In this document: positions 37,729 to 48,455 of the stretch, in pieces
How the letters are laid out: every line of letters starts with the position of its first letter
How positions within the stretch are numbered: the first letter of the stretch is position 1
Source of the DNA: Fluviicoccus sp.
GTDB lineage: Bacteria; Pseudomonadota; Gammaproteobacteria; Pseudomonadales; Moraxellaceae
Length of the DNA: 64,000 nt
Assembly: GCF_030646115.1 (NCBI RefSeq)
Contig: NZ_JAUSMX010000018.1
Location: forward strand, 372,001 to 436,000
Direction of reading: 5' to 3'
Notes under the pieces: generated by a model
The model's input: the letters and a program-made list of their open reading frames with translations, nothing else
Told to the model about the DNA's origin: nothing
Databases searched by the model: none
Translations under genes and position numbers: made by a program

Positions 37729-39597
37729 CCAGGCGCCCAGCAGCATTTCAAGTTGCTGGCGGCGGAAAGGCTTGCCCAGCACCGAATCCATGCCCGCCTC
37801 CAGACAGGCCGATTCATTATCCGGGCTGGCATTGGCGGTCAAGGCAATGATGGGTATCCGCCGATCGCGCTCCTGATTGCGCCACAAACGCGTCGCCTCA
37901 TAACCGTCCATCACCGGCATCTGGCAATCCATCAGCACCAGATCGATACCGCCGGACTGCATGCATTCCAGCGCCTCCTTACCGTTATTGGCGGTCATCA
38001 CGGCGCAACCGGCTGCCTTGAGCATGGCTTCGGCAACCTTGCGGTTAGCCGGATTGTCATCCACCACCAGCACCCGGGCGTCGAACGCCGACTTGCGTGC
38101 CGCCTTGTCGGACTCCCCCGGATCACTCTGGTGTTCAAGACAAACCGGCAACGCCACTTCAAAACAGAAACAGGAGCCCACCAGCGGTTCGCTTTCAACC
38201 CGCAAGTCTCCCTGCATCAACCGGGTCAAACGGCTGGCAATACTCAGCCCCAGCCCCGCTCCGCCAAATCGGCGGCTGTGGGAACGGTCCACCTGCATGA
38301 AGGGCTCAAAAATATGCGGCAAGGTCTGGGGGCTGATGCCGATGCCGGTATCAAAAACCTCGCATAACAAATGTGCCTGTGAGTCATTGAAAGGATTGAT
38401 GCGCATCCGCACCCCGACCCGGCCCTTTTCCGTGAATTTGATGGCGTTATCCAGCAACTTGCGAAGAATCTGGCTGATACGCATCTCATCTCCTTTCAAC
38501 CACAACTGCGACTGCCCTTCCAGGATGACATCCAGATCCAGCCCCTTGGTCAGCGCATCCGGCAGACAAGCCGATCGCAGCGACTCCAGCAACGCCCGCG
38601 GACTGAAAGCCCGGTGCTGCAAGGTCAATCGCCCTTCCTCCAGCCGCGAATAATCCAGCACGTCGTCCAGCAACCGGCGCAAATCGGACGAAGCCTGGGC
38701 AGCCAGTTCGGCATACTCACGATCTTCGTCTTTCAGCGCTCCGGAATTGAGCAGTTGCAGGCTGCCCATGATGGCGTTCAGCGGTGTCCTCAGTTCGTGG
38801 CTCATCATGGCGAGGAATTCGCTCTTGGCCTGATTGGCATTGGCCGCCTGAGTCCGGGAACCGATCAGCTCCTCAGTGTATTTCATCTGCACCGAGCGGT
38901 GCTCTTCCAACATGGCGGCCAACAGATTCAGGTGATATGCCAGCACCCCCAGCTCTCCTTCCTGGCGGATAGCCACCCTTGTTTCGTAGTGGCGGTTCTT
39001 GAGCGCGCCGACCATGCCGATGATGGAGCGCAGCGGACGCTCCAAGTCACCGGCCATGAAGAAACCCAGAACTGCAATCGGTATCAATGCCGCCAGTCCC
39101 AACAGGAAACTGTTGATGAATATCCCCCTGTCTTTTTCCAGTTGGTAGCGGCTGCTGACACCAATTTCGACGTAACCCAGCACTTGGCTGGCGGCGCTTT
39201 CCTGTCCGGATACCAGCCAGTCCTGGCTGTCCAGCGCCAAGCTTTGCTGCTTGATGACGGCTTGGTATAAATGCCGGTCCGTCACGGGTTCTGCCTTGGC
39301 TGGTTGCCGATCCAGCAAGACCCGGTTCTCACCATCAAGAATGCGAACAGAGACGACCCCGGGCTGAGTCAGCAGGCTGCCGACCTGACCTTCGAGACTA
39401 TCCAGGTTTCCGGAAATGACGGCATAGTCGGCCGATGCCGCCAACTGCGACGCCATGAGCACCCCGGACTGCTCGTGTTCATGCCGCGCATCCTGCAAAC
39501 GTACATGCACATGGAACGCCAGCACCATGCACAACATCAGGAAGGCGGGTAACAACGCCAGCACCAGCGTACGCCGCCTCAGGCTCCAGCGTGACAT
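37717..39597 (-). CDS. Hybrid sensor histidine kinase (BarA-like)
   Basis: A 626-residue membrane kinase: first helix (about 10-30), periplasmic sensor of about 120 residues resembling the BarA/CHASE9 type, second helix (about 158-180), HAMP, HisKA with SHELRTPLNAIMGS (phospho-His), HATPase (GIGISPQTLPHIFEPFMQVD, GLGLSIASRL) and a C-terminal receiver (LVLMDCQMPVMDG). It lacks an Hpt domain, so a separate Hpt protein or regulator must accept the phosphate. The start ATG 39597 overlaps the upstream binding-protein stop (TGATG), indicating coupling. The periplasmic binding protein may be its ligand presenter. Confidence 0.92.
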   Translation of the reverse strand: MSRWSLRRRTLVLALLPAFLMLCMVLAFHVHVRLQDARHEHEQSGVLMASQLAASADYAVISGNLDSLEGQVGSLLTQPGVVSVRILDGENRVLLDRQPAKAEPVTDRHLYQAVIKQQSLALDSQDWLVSGQESAASQVLGYVEIGVSSRYQLEKDRGIFINSFLLGLAALIPIAVLGFFMAGDLERPLRSIIGMVGALKNRHYETRVAIRQEGELGVLAYHLNLLAAMLEEHRSVQMKYTEELIGSRTQAANANQAKSEFLAMMSHELRTPLNAIMGSLQLLNSGALKDEDREYAELAAQASSDLRRLLDDVLDYSRLEEGRLTLQHRAFSPRALLESLRSACLPDALTKGLDLDVILEGQSQLWLKGDEMRISQILRKLLDNAIKFTEKGRVGVRMRINPFNDSQAHLLCEVFDTGIGISPQTLPHIFEPFMQVDRSHSRRFGGAGLGLSIASRLTRLMQGDLRVESEPLVGSCFCFEVALPVCLEHQSDPGESDKAARKSAFDARVLVVDDNPANRKVAEAMLKAAGCAVMTANNGKEALECMQSGGIDLVLMDCQMPVMDGYEATRLWRNQERDRRIPIIALTANASPDNESACLEAGMDSVLGKPFRRQQLEMLLGAWLEP

Positions 39598-40478
39598 CAG
39601 GGCCATGTCGGCAACTCCTCGAAACGCAACAGCCGTTCCAGTTCATTGACGGCCGGAACCGTTAGCCCCAGCGACCTGGCCACCTGGGCATTCAGGCTGA
39701 CACTGAACTGCTTGAGCCGGTAGGGAGCGGGCAATCGTTCATTCCTTGAGAAGTAACGGAGGCTTTGCGCTACAGCCTCGGCAATCCTGGCCGGTGGCGC
39801 ATACAGTGAGGCCAGCGACCCGGCGCGGACAAAAGCCGGACCCGGACCGATCAATACCCGGTTTTGCCGGTAGGCAGCCAGCAGGATCAGCCGGATAGTG
39901 TCGCGGTTATAAATCGTGACGTCCGGTTGCGCCAGCAGGACATCGCAGTGGGTTGCCAGTTCGGCAATCTGCCGCGCCAGACGCGCCGGGTCGGCCTCGA
40001 CAATGCGGACATCAATGGATTGGGCGGCGGCATACTGCTTGAATACCCGGAGCCATGACTGATCTTCCGAACGATTGCCGACCAGCATGCCGATGCGGTT
40101 GGTAGCGGGCAACAAGTAGCGGGTCAGGGAAAGCTGGGCGGCTAGACTGGGCGACCAATAAACTGCGCCATCGGACTTTTGCAGCGGCACGGAGGATGGC
40201 GTCGGGTCCAGCAGCAGCACCGGCGGACGTTTCTCTGGGAGCGAACGCAGTACATCCGCACCGATAATAATCGCCAGATCGGCTTTTTCGAGCGAGTCTA
40301 CGGCTGTCAGCGCCAATTCCTCGCCGACGTCCTTCACCAGTAAAGACTGTAATTCCGAAATTTCCCGGGGATCCGTCCCCTTCAGGAACAGTTTGAGCTC
40401 AGCCTGTGCACTGCAAGCCAGCAGCAAACACAGTGCCGCCATGAGCCCTCTTATCCAGCGTCCTTTTCCGAGCACCAT
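39597..40478 (-). CDS. Periplasmic binding protein (ABC-type uncharacterised component)
   Basis: A 293-residue exported protein resembling the PF04392-type 'ABC transporter substrate-binding' group. The signal sequence ends LLLACSAQA, which could be cut either as a lipoprotein or by signal peptidase I. Recognisable segments are LFLKGTDPREISELQSLL, NRIGMLVGNRSEDQSW, and LLAAYRQNRVLIGPGPAFVRAGSLASLYA, which matches the usual V.G....V..G.l.s...s pattern. No ABC permease or ATPase is nearby. It sits between a TonB receptor and a hybrid kinase, so sensing rather than uptake is plausible. Start ATG 40478. Confidence 0.78.
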   Translation of the reverse strand: MVLGKGRWIRGLMAALCLLLACSAQAELKLFLKGTDPREISELQSLLVKDVGEELALTAVDSLEKADLAIIIGADVLRSLPEKRPPVLLLDPTPSSVPLQKSDGAVYWSPSLAAQLSLTRYLLPATNRIGMLVGNRSEDQSWLRVFKQYAAAQSIDVRIVEADPARLARQIAELATHCDVLLAQPDVTIYNRDTIRLILLAAYRQNRVLIGPGPAFVRAGSLASLYAPPARIAEAVAQSLRYFSRNERLPAPYRLKQFSVSLNAQVARSLGLTVPAVNELERLLRFEELPTWP

Positions 40479-40511
40479 CCTGTGTGCCTCCGGCAGCCTC
40501 ACAACTGTGGC

Positions 40512-42611
40512 TTATAGGAAATGATAGTTCAATCCGATCCATGCCCGATGCGGTTCGGGGCCGTTTTCAAGCCTCAACTCAGGGTCGCGTGAAAACCTTT
40601 TTTGCAGGGTCCCGGTCAAGTTCAGATACTGTCCACCAGGCAGGTTTAACCGATGCGTCAGCTGCAAGTCAAGCCGATCCCAGAAAAACGTTTTTGCCCG
40701 CAGATCATTATAGAAGTAATAGGTTGAACCAAACTTCCAACCTTGTCCTTTATCCTGCCACCACGCCACGCTGCCGGAATGTTGGGGCACAAAATTGGTA
40801 TTATCCAATTCGATGGGGGCATCAATATTCAGATACGCATAGTTGGCCTGGAAACGATGGCCGGGAAACGGTCGCCAATCGAACGCCGCCTCTGTACCTT
40901 CCATCATGTATTTTTTGTTGGGCGCGATATTGAAGTTATCAATTTCAAGATCATGCTCGGCCAACAGCATATGATCACGGAACAAGCGAAGATCAACAGT
41001 CAGATGCAGATCATCAAACCGGGCATAATAGCCCAGCTCTCTGGACACGATCTCCTCTGCCGGAGCGTTGCCCGTAGCAATGCCACGCTGATAAAAAATT
41101 CCGTTATACCCCGACTCGGCCGGATCCACGGCTTCTCCGCGATATTGCCAGTAAGCCCGGTTTTCCAGAATGTCCGGTGAGCGAATGGCTTCGGAATAAA
41201 TCATCCTCACGGTCTGGTTATCGGCAACACGCCAGTTAAGGGCGTAGCGGGGAGTGAAGTATCGATCAGCCACCCCATCATCCTCCAGGCTGCCACCCAC
41301 GTTCAACAACCATTGGGTGGAGAAACGCCATTCCACATGTGCAAAGCCGCCGAATACCGTATTGGTCACCGTCCCGTCCAGGAACGACCTGGAGGCAACA
41401 TCCGCATAGTCAAATGTCAGGCCGGCTACGCCACGCAGCGTCGGTGACATAACCATGGTGTCGCTGACCTCAAGCTCGGTGCGGGTTTCATCAATATCAT
41501 GGACCGCATTAATGGCAATCGGATCTGTTAACGCCGGATTCGCCGCCAACTCCGCCTGCAAGACACCAATAAACGGCATGTCAGCCGCGCCGCAACCGGT
41601 GGTCTTTCCGCGGAGAACGGCATTGGCGCAAGTCCGGTTCTGATCATAAAGCGCCATCAGACTGGGCCTGAAGACCACCGGCGGAAAGCTCATTAGCCAT
41701 GGCTCGTGCCGGGAGAATCGTGATTGGCTGGCCTGCACCTTCAAACGGTGTGCGGCATTCAGCTCACTTTCCCAGGCCAGGGTCAGGTAACTGTTTTCCC
41801 GTTCGGCCACCGGCGGCTCAATATAGAGGGAGGAGCGATACTGTAACTGGGAGTCCATGCGTGCAATCCCGAACGAGACATCCAGTGAACTGTCGCCGTC
41901 CGGCGTCCAGACCGCGCGGCCATACACCGAATCGGTGGACTTGCTGTCGGTATAGTCCGCATTTTTATTGCGCCGGTTATATCGGTACCCATCATCAGCC
42001 CGGCCAGCCGCCGTCAACCGCCAGTCCAGGGCGCCAGTTCGTCGCCCCAAGCGAACCCGGTAATCCTCAATGCCGTTTTCACCGCGCATGTAGGAAGCAT
42101 CCCCGCCTTGTGAGTCGGCGGGATGGCGGGTAATGATATTGATGACGCCAAAGAAACTGTTGACGCCATAAGCCGCCGAGTTGGGGCCGCGCGTCACCTC
42201 AATACGCTCAATATCATCCAGCTCCAGCGGCAGGCCAACCCAGTCCACCGAGGCCAGTAGCGGCTGGTAGAAGGAACGGCCGTCGATCAACACTTGCATC
42301 CGCCGCGCCAAATCCGCCGAGGTGCCATGCTGGCTGACAAACGCTTCGGAGGAACTCTCATAACCGACCACCATGCCGGGAACCAGGCGCAGCAATTCAG
42401 GAAGTTCACGGACACCGGTCAACTCAATCATCTGCCGGTCGATAATGGTCACGGAGGCCGGTGTATCCGCCAGCGATTGGCGCAGGCGGGTGGCGGACAA
42501 TACGACAGGAATGTCGCTGTCGCCGTCAGCGCCGAACATATCTCCGGCGCTGGCATCCACAGGGTGGGTAACGGTCAATACCATCAGTGCCAGGACACTG
42601 GGATTACGCAT
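40512..42611 (-). CDS. TonB-dependent outer-membrane receptor
   Basis: A 699-residue receptor with a signal peptide (ending DASAG), a plug domain (about 30-160, with QVLIDGRSFYQPLL and IERIEVTRGPNSAAYGVN) and a 22-strand barrel ending RAWIGLNYHFL. No TonB box could be named with confidence. The plug resembles B12/BtuB-like and copper/heme-type receptors, but the ligand cannot be read from sequence. Start ATG 42611 was chosen over a long upstream frame that overlaps der. It leads a receptor / binding protein / kinase operon and lies 22 bases after der, so it may also be read from the der transcript. Confidence 0.9.
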   Translation of the reverse strand: MRNPSVLALMVLTVTHPVDASAGDMFGADGDSDIPVVLSATRLRQSLADTPASVTIIDRQMIELTGVRELPELLRLVPGMVVGYESSSEAFVSQHGTSADLARRMQVLIDGRSFYQPLLASVDWVGLPLELDDIERIEVTRGPNSAAYGVNSFFGVINIITRHPADSQGGDASYMRGENGIEDYRVRLGRRTGALDWRLTAAGRADDGYRYNRRNKNADYTDSKSTDSVYGRAVWTPDGDSSLDVSFGIARMDSQLQYRSSLYIEPPVAERENSYLTLAWESELNAAHRLKVQASQSRFSRHEPWLMSFPPVVFRPSLMALYDQNRTCANAVLRGKTTGCGAADMPFIGVLQAELAANPALTDPIAINAVHDIDETRTELEVSDTMVMSPTLRGVAGLTFDYADVASRSFLDGTVTNTVFGGFAHVEWRFSTQWLLNVGGSLEDDGVADRYFTPRYALNWRVADNQTVRMIYSEAIRSPDILENRAYWQYRGEAVDPAESGYNGIFYQRGIATGNAPAEEIVSRELGYYARFDDLHLTVDLRLFRDHMLLAEHDLEIDNFNIAPNKKYMMEGTEAAFDWRPFPGHRFQANYAYLNIDAPIELDNTNFVPQHSGSVAWWQDKGQGWKFGSTYYFYNDLRAKTFFWDRLDLQLTHRLNLPGGQYLNLTGTLQKRFSRDPELRLENGPEPHRAWIGLNYHFL

Positions 42612-42633
42612 AGATGAGGCCTCAGGCTTCTGA

Positions 42634-44043
42634 TTATTTTTTCCCTTTGCTTTCCCGGCGCTTCTTGTCCTCGCTGAAACGCCGCCGCTGCACGATTTTA
42701 CTGTCCTTGATTTCGCTGGGACGATCCTTGAAAGGATTATCACTGGTCCGGAATTCCAGCCGGATGGGCGTCCCCTCCATTTTTAACACTTTCCGGAAGA
42801 CGTTTTCCAGATAACGCTTATAATCTTTAGATATCGAATCAGTCTGATTGCCATGAATCACGAACAGCGGCGGTGTCTGCCCCCCCATGTGGGCGTAGCG
42901 CAGCTTGATGCGCCGTCCATGAACCAGCGGCGGCTGGTGTGACTCCACCGCATCCTGCAGAATTTGCGTCAGACGGTGCGTATTCACCTTCAGCGTTGAT
43001 GAATCGAAGGCCCGGCGGATGGAGGGATAGAGGTCGCCAACTCCGGTGCCGTGCAGGGCGGAAATCAGGTGGATCTTGACGTAGGGGATAAAGTCAAAGC
43101 GCAAGTGCATGTCCGTCTTCAGTTGGGTGCGGTCATAGTCCGTCATGCCATCCCACTTGTTGATGGCCAGCACTACCGAGCGACCGCTTTCCAGTGCAAA
43201 ACCCAGCATGTGAAGATCCTGATCCACAATTCCTTCGCGGGCATCGAACACCACCACTACCACATGCGCATCCCGGATCGCCTGCAAGGTCTTGATGACC
43301 GAAAATTTCTCCACGGTCTCGTTGACCTTCCCGCGCCGCCGCACCCCGGCGGTATCAATCAGCGTATATTTCTGCCCCATGCGCTCGTAGGGAATATAGA
43401 TACTGTCGCGGGTGGTACCGGGCATGTCGTATACCACCACCCGCTCTTCACCCAGCATGCGGTTGACCAGCGTTGACTTCCCGACATTAGGACGTCCGAC
43501 GATGGCGATCTTGATGCCGGTTTCCTCGATCGGTGCATCCTCGGCGTCTTCCGGAAAGGACTCCAGCACATCACTCAGCAACTGGTTGAGGCCGCGGCCG
43601 TGGCTGGCCGCCACGGAAAACATGCGCTCCGCCAGGCCCAACCGGTAAAACTCAGCCACAGCGGCTTCTTCATGCAAGCCGTCAATCTTGTTGACCACCA
43701 GATAGAACGGCTTGTTCAGTTGCCGCAACTCACCGGCAATCATTTCATCGGAACCGAGCAGTCCGGCGCGTGCATCCACTACAAACAGCACGATATCCGC
43801 TTCCTGAATCGCGGTGCGCGCCTGCTCAGCCATGTACGAGTCAATGCCCTCGTCGCTTTCGCCCAAACCGCCGGTATCTATGACGATGAACGATTTGTTT
43901 TCGTGCACGGCATCGCCGTACTGACGGTCACGGGTCAGCCCGGGCATATCGGCCACCAGCGCATTCCGGGTACGGGTAAACTGGTTGAACAGCGTGGATT
44001 TGCCCACATTGGGGCGGCCGATGAGGGCGATAACGGGCTTCAT
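42634..44043 (-). CDS. der: Ribosome-assembly GTPase Der (EngA)
   Basis: A 469-residue GTPase with two tandem G domains ([12 protein letters not shown] at about 9-20 and [12 protein letters not shown] at about 180-191), each with a DTGG or DTAG switch and NKID/NKWD specificity motifs, and a C-terminal KH-like domain. It is needed for 50S subunit assembly. The start is ATG 44043 (MKPVIALIG). The lysine/arginine-rich tail ([17 protein letters not shown]) is typical. It is the last gene of the conserved run starting at ndk and is separated from bamB by 127 bases that may hold an extra promoter. Confidence 0.97.
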   Translation of the reverse strand: MKPVIALIGRPNVGKSTLFNQFTRTRNALVADMPGLTRDRQYGDAVHENKSFIVIDTGGLGESDEGIDSYMAEQARTAIQEADIVLFVVDARAGLLGSDEMIAGELRQLNKPFYLVVNKIDGLHEEAAVAEFYRLGLAERMFSVAASHGRGLNQLLSDVLESFPEDAEDAPIEETGIKIAIVGRPNVGKSTLVNRMLGEERVVVYDMPGTTRDSIYIPYERMGQKYTLIDTAGVRRRGKVNETVEKFSVIKTLQAIRDAHVVVVVFDAREGIVDQDLHMLGFALESGRSVVLAINKWDGMTDYDRTQLKTDMHLRFDFIPYVKIHLISALHGTGVGDLYPSIRRAFDSSTLKVNTHRLTQILQDAVESHQPPLVHGRRIKLRYAHMGGQTPPLFVIHGNQTDSISKDYKRYLENVFRKVLKMEGTPIRLEFRTSDNPFKDRPSEIKDSKIVQRRRFSEDKKRRESKGKK

Positions 44044-44170
44044 GAAGATATCTCGACACCAAAAACGACATATCCGGCCTGAGCCGGACATAGTCTGAAC
44101 AACACTATAATAAGGGAATGATAGCAGAGCGGGAGGCTACCGTGCCCTGTAGCCCCGGATTTCCGTCCGA

Positions 44171-45322
44171 CTAGGGGGCTACCGCCGGCAAAACCCAGGA
44201 CGAGGTGACGCCGCGATCGGTTGAAACCAGCAACCGCTCACCCATCACCTGCAGGGATACGACAGCGCCACGAGTGCGGGCGCGACCCAGTACCTTGCCG
44301 TCCGCCTGTGAAAACAGATGGATATAGCCTTCGGCATCACCCACGGCCAGCACACCGGCGACGACTGCCGGGGCGCTCAGCCCCCTGCCTTTCAGCGCGT
44401 CCTGACGCCAGACCGCCTTGCCGCTGGCGGCATCCACCGCGACCAGCACACCATCCGCCTCGGCCACATAGACATTGCCCAAGCCTTCAGCCAGTGACTG
44501 CAACGTGGATACCGGGTATTCCCAAACGGTTTCCGGGCGGTCACGCAGATCAAAAGCGGCCAGCTGTCCCTGATAACCGCCCACATACAGCTTCTCATCG
44601 AAGGTCAGCAGCATGTCACCGTCAATATCGGTGAGGCGTTCGATCTCGGTGCGGCCCTGGGGAGTGGCCAACTGGCTTTCCCAACGGCCCGCCCCGGTTT
44701 TCAGGTCCAGGGCAACAATCTTTCCGGCTGCCGAGGCGGCAATCACCAGATCACCGGCAATCAGCGGCATGGCATAACCCCGCACGGACAGCGCCGGCAT
44801 GGGCAGGTCATAAGACCAGAGCAGATTGCCGGTCGCGGCTTCCAGCACATGCAACCGGCCATCCTGGGTCTGGACAACCACATGGCCGGCATCCAGCGCG
44901 GCCGGCGCCAGAATGGCGGCAGAGAGGCGCTTTTTCCAGACCGGCAGACCATCGTCCACCCCGAAGGCAGCCAGATCACCTTCAGCGGTGCCGGCGAACA
45001 CCCGTCCGTAACCGGCGGTCAGCCCTCCGGAAACCGGCAAGCCGGTACGCTGCTCCCAGACTGTCTTCCCGGCATCATCCAGCGCGTGCAGTACACCCTT
45101 GGCTCCCGCAACCAGTACACGGTTGCCGGCAATCGCCGGACGCAACCGGCTCAGGTCCGCCATCACCGGCGCACCCGAACTGACCGACCAGACCCGGTCG
45201 GCCGACAGCGACTGACCCGGCAAATCAGGCAAGGGCGAGGGCTTTACCTTGACCGGGGCGGAACCGCAGCCCGAAAACAACAGCGCCGTTAACGCCGCAC
45301 ACGCCAGCAAATGGACTCTCAC
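44171..45322 (-). CDS. bamB: Outer-membrane assembly lipoprotein BamB
   Basis: A 383-residue lipoprotein (lipobox LFSGC) with an eight-bladed PQQ-type beta-propeller. Repeats such as GKTVWEQRTG, GLPVWKKRLS and GKAVWRQDAL carry the recurring W of each blade. BamB binds BamA and assists folding of outer-membrane proteins. It begins four bases after the yfgM stop, in the usual yfgM-bamB-der order. Confidence 0.96.
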   Translation of the reverse strand: MRVHLLACAALTALLFSGCGSAPVKVKPSPLPDLPGQSLSADRVWSVSSGAPVMADLSRLRPAIAGNRVLVAGAKGVLHALDDAGKTVWEQRTGLPVSGGLTAGYGRVFAGTAEGDLAAFGVDDGLPVWKKRLSAAILAPAALDAGHVVVQTQDGRLHVLEAATGNLLWSYDLPMPALSVRGYAMPLIAGDLVIAASAAGKIVALDLKTGAGRWESQLATPQGRTEIERLTDIDGDMLLTFDEKLYVGGYQGQLAAFDLRDRPETVWEYPVSTLQSLAEGLGNVYVAEADGVLVAVDAASGKAVWRQDALKGRGLSAPAVVAGVLAVGDAEGYIHLFSQADGKVLGRARTRGAVVSLQVMGERLLVSTDRGVTSSWVLPAVAP

Positions 45323-45325
45323 GCA

Positions 45326-46027
45326 TCAAGCTCCCTTTTCCTCAAGCACCGGTGACGGCCGCTTGATTTCCGGAGCCTCGACACCGACATCGGCCAGCTT
45401 GGCGTCCAGCAACGGACGCGGCTCCTGACGCTTGACCAGCTCATCCACTGCGGCCTGATAAGCCTTGCGCGCACCGGCGATGTCGCCGGAAGCATGCAGG
45501 ATGTCGCCACGCAACTCTTCACGACTGGGCGTGAATGCCGGGGTCTTTTCCTGATCCAGCAACGCCAGCGCGCCTTTGGAGTCGCCTTTATCCGCCAGCA
45601 CCCGCGCCAATCGCAGCGTGGTCAGCGCCAGCATGCCGGCATCGGTTTTTTTCTGATCCAGCACCCAGCGCAAATGCTTTTCGGCCTCCTTGAGGTCGCC
45701 GACGTCCATGCCGCGCTTGGCCAGCAACAACGCGGTTGTCGCTGCGTAGCCGGTTCCGGGGTGATCCTGGATCACCTTCAGGGCCTGACGCTGCAAGTCG
45801 GCATTGGCCGTTTTATCCGCCGGATCCGTCGCCAACTTGCCCGCTGCTTCCAGCGCTGCCTGATAGCCGCCGGAGGCGGCGGCAGACGCCTCGAATTGTG
45901 ACTGCTGCCAGAAGCGCCAGCCGGCGAACACGGCCAGGGCCAGGCTGATTCCGACCAGAATGGGAGTCCCGTAGTCTTGCCAGAAACGTTTTAGTTGTTC
46001 TACCTGTTCTTCTTCACTGTAACTCAC
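45326..46027 (-). CDS. yfgM: YfgM-like ancillary SecYEG / TPR protein
   Basis: A 233-residue inner-membrane protein with one N-terminal helix (about 18-37, [19 protein letters not shown]) and a periplasmic TPR-like domain (about 45-210). The opening [17 protein letters not shown] is typical of YfgM, which in E. coli associates with PpiD at the SecYEG translocon. It overlaps the hisS stop by four bases (ATGA) and is followed at once by bamB. Confidence 0.93.
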   Translation of the reverse strand: MSYSEEEQVEQLKRFWQDYGTPILVGISLALAVFAGWRFWQQSQFEASAAASGGYQAALEAAGKLATDPADKTANADLQRQALKVIQDHPGTGYAATTALLLAKRGMDVGDLKEAEKHLRWVLDQKKTDAGMLALTTLRLARVLADKGDSKGALALLDQEKTPAFTPSREELRGDILHASGDIAGARKAYQAAVDELVKRQEPRPLLDAKLADVGVEAPEIKRPSPVLEEKGA

Positions 46028-47328
46028 GAATTTGCTCCCAGACCCTGTTTGAGATGATCGGCCAGTTCTTCACGGCCGACAGTAAGCTGTTCCCCGCGCT
46101 GCAGCCACTTGACGGTGACAGTTCCGGCAGCCACTTCGTCCTCGCCCAACACCAGCGCCACGCGGGCGCCGGTCTTATCGGCTTTCTTGAATTGCGCCTT
46201 GAAGCCGCCGCTGCCGCAGTGCGTGACAATACGCATTTCCGGAAGGGAGTTCCTTAGCGTTTCTGCTAACAGCAATCCGGCCTGACGGGCATCGTCACCG
46301 GTAACTACATATATATCGGCTTCCGCCGTATCGGTGCGCGGAATCATGGCTTCGAGCAGCAGCACAAGCCGTTCAAGACCAATGGCAAAACCCACGGCCG
46401 GAGTCGCCTGTCCGCCCAATTGCGCCACCAGACCGTCGTAACGTCCGCCGGCGCAAACCGTGCCCTGTGCGCCAAGGGCTGTCGTGGTCCATTCAAAGAC
46501 GGTCTTGTTGTAGTAATCCAGACCGCGCACCAAACGCGGGTTGCGGACATAAGGTATTCCGGCGGCATCCAGCGCGGCGGTCAAGGCCGCGAGGTGGTCG
46601 CGGGAGCCTTCATCAAGATAGTCCGGCAGTTGGGGGGCATTGGCCAAGACGGCTTGCGTACCGGCATGCTTGCTGTCGAGAACCCGCAACGGGTTAGTGT
46701 CAAGACGGCGCTTTGAGTCTTCATCCAGACAGTCAAGGTGCGCGCGCAGGTATTCGACCAGCGCGGCGCGGTAGGCATGTCGCGCCTCAGGCTCACCCAG
46801 CGAATTCAGCTCCAGTTGCACCGCGTTTTCCAGACCCAGCAGCTTCCACAACCGGGCGGTCATCAGGATCAGCTCGGCGTCAATATCGGGGCCGGTCATG
46901 CCGAAGGTTTCCACGCCGAACTGGTGGAACTGGCGGTAGCGGCCCTTTTGCGGCTTCTCGTAGCGGAACATGGGGCCGGTGTACCACAGACGCTGAGTCT
47001 GGTTATAGGTGAGGCCGTGCTCCAGGCAGGCGCGTACGCAACCGGCGGTGCCTTCCGGACGCAGGGTCAGCGATTCGGCCGGCGTGCCGCGATCCATGAA
47101 GGAGTACATTTCCTTCTCAACGATATCGGTGACGGCGCCAATGGCGCGGGCAAACAGCGGCGTGCTTTCCACCACCGGCAGGCGGATTTCGCCATAACCG
47201 TACTGCTGCATCAGGCCACGCAACACCTGTTCAACCTGTTGCCAGCGGCCGGTGGTGATCGGGTTATCCTTGACCGGCACCGGCAGGATATCGTTCATGC
47301 CGCGAATGGCGGTAATTCGGGAAGACAT
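46024..47328 (-). CDS. hisS: Histidyl-tRNA synthetase
   Basis: A 434-residue class II synthetase that charges tRNA-His. Motif 2 ([13 protein letters not shown]), the histidine-specific sequences [13 protein letters not shown] and [10 protein letters not shown], and motif 3 (GFAIGLERL) are all present; the C-terminal anticodon-binding domain starts near 335. It starts 8 bases after ispG and overlaps yfgM. Confidence 0.98.
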   Translation of the reverse strand: MSSRITAIRGMNDILPVPVKDNPITTGRWQQVEQVLRGLMQQYGYGEIRLPVVESTPLFARAIGAVTDIVEKEMYSFMDRGTPAESLTLRPEGTAGCVRACLEHGLTYNQTQRLWYTGPMFRYEKPQKGRYRQFHQFGVETFGMTGPDIDAELILMTARLWKLLGLENAVQLELNSLGEPEARHAYRAALVEYLRAHLDCLDEDSKRRLDTNPLRVLDSKHAGTQAVLANAPQLPDYLDEGSRDHLAALTAALDAAGIPYVRNPRLVRGLDYYNKTVFEWTTTALGAQGTVCAGGRYDGLVAQLGGQATPAVGFAIGLERLVLLLEAMIPRTDTAEADIYVVTGDDARQAGLLLAETLRNSLPEMRIVTHCGSGGFKAQFKKADKTGARVALVLGEDEVAAGTVTVKWLQRGEQLTVGREELADHLKQGLGANS

Positions 47329-47336
47329 TAATCAGT

Positions 47337-48452
47337 TCAGCCTTTAACAATAATGCGGGATTGGCGTGCGGTTTCTTCAGCAACCCGCTCGCGCACCATT
47401 TTCTCAATTTCATCGACCAGTGAATCAGTCGGGATCAGATGGCTCTTTTCCCCATGCCGGTAAACCAGACTCTTCGGGGAGGCGCCGACGACGCCGATAT
47501 CAGCTTCCTTGGCCTCGCCGGGACCGTTGACCTTGCAACCGATGACCGAGACATCCATGGGAATGCGGACATCTTCCAGCCGGGCCTCCAGCGCCTGCAT
47601 CACGCGGATGACATCGAATTCCTGACGCGAACAACTGGGGCAGGCAATGAAGTTGATGCCGTTGGAGCGGATGCCCAGCGACTTCAGGATATCAAAGCCC
47701 ACCTTCACCTCTTCTTCCGGCTCCGCCGCCAGCGAAATGCGCAAGGTGTCGCCGATGCCGTCCAGCAGCAGGCCGCCCAAGGCGATGGCCGACTTGACGG
47801 TGCCGGAACGTAACACCCCGGCTTCGGTAACGCCCAGATGCAGCGGGTTGTCGATCTGTTTCGACAGCAGGCGGTAAGCGTCAAGCGTCAGGAACACGTT
47901 CGAGGCTTTGACGCTGACCTTGAATTCATGAAAGTTCAGCCGGTCCAGGATGTCGATATGGCGCATGGCGGACTCCAGCAGCGCCTCGCCGGTCGGCTCA
48001 CGGTATTTCTTCTGGATATCCTTTTCCAAAGAACCGGCATTGACGCCGATGCGGATGGAAATGCCATGATGGCGGGCGCAGTCCACCACTTCCCGCACCT
48101 TGTCGTCCGAGCCGATATTGCCTGGATTGATGCGCAGGCAATCCACGCCCTTCTCTGCCACGGCCAGCGCAATGCGGTGATCAAAATGGATGTCCGCAAC
48201 CAGCGGCACCCCGGGCACCTGCTGTCGGATCAGGCCAAACGCCTCGGCCGCCTCCATGGAAGGCACCGAAACCCGGACAATGTCCGCCCCGGCATTTACG
48301 CAACGTTGAATCTGCGCGACCGTCGCCGCCACATCGCAGGTGTCGGTATTGGTCATGGTCTGGACAGTAATCGGGGCATCACCGCCGACATAAACCGACC
48401 CGACCCGGATCTTACGGGTAACACGGCGCTGGATAGGGGATGGATGACTCAT
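47337..48452 (-). CDS. ispG: 4-hydroxy-3-methylbut-2-enyl diphosphate synthase (IspG)
   Basis: A 371-residue MEP-pathway iron-sulfur enzyme that makes HMBPP from MEcPP. The N-terminal TIM barrel includes [22 protein letters not shown]; the C-terminal part carries the [4Fe-4S] cysteines in [11 protein letters not shown] and the later [15 protein letters not shown]. Demand for its cluster fits the nearby ISC operon. It lies three bases after rodZ. Confidence 0.98.
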   Translation of the reverse strand: MSHPSPIQRRVTRKIRVGSVYVGGDAPITVQTMTNTDTCDVAATVAQIQRCVNAGADIVRVSVPSMEAAEAFGLIRQQVPGVPLVADIHFDHRIALAVAEKGVDCLRINPGNIGSDDKVREVVDCARHHGISIRIGVNAGSLEKDIQKKYREPTGEALLESAMRHIDILDRLNFHEFKVSVKASNVFLTLDAYRLLSKQIDNPLHLGVTEAGVLRSGTVKSAIALGGLLLDGIGDTLRISLAAEPEEEVKVGFDILKSLGIRSNGINFIACPSCSRQEFDVIRVMQALEARLEDVRIPMDVSVIGCKVNGPGEAKEADIGVVGASPKSLVYRHGEKSHLIPTDSLVDEIEKMVRERVAEETARQSRIIVKG

Positions 48453-48455
48453 GAC

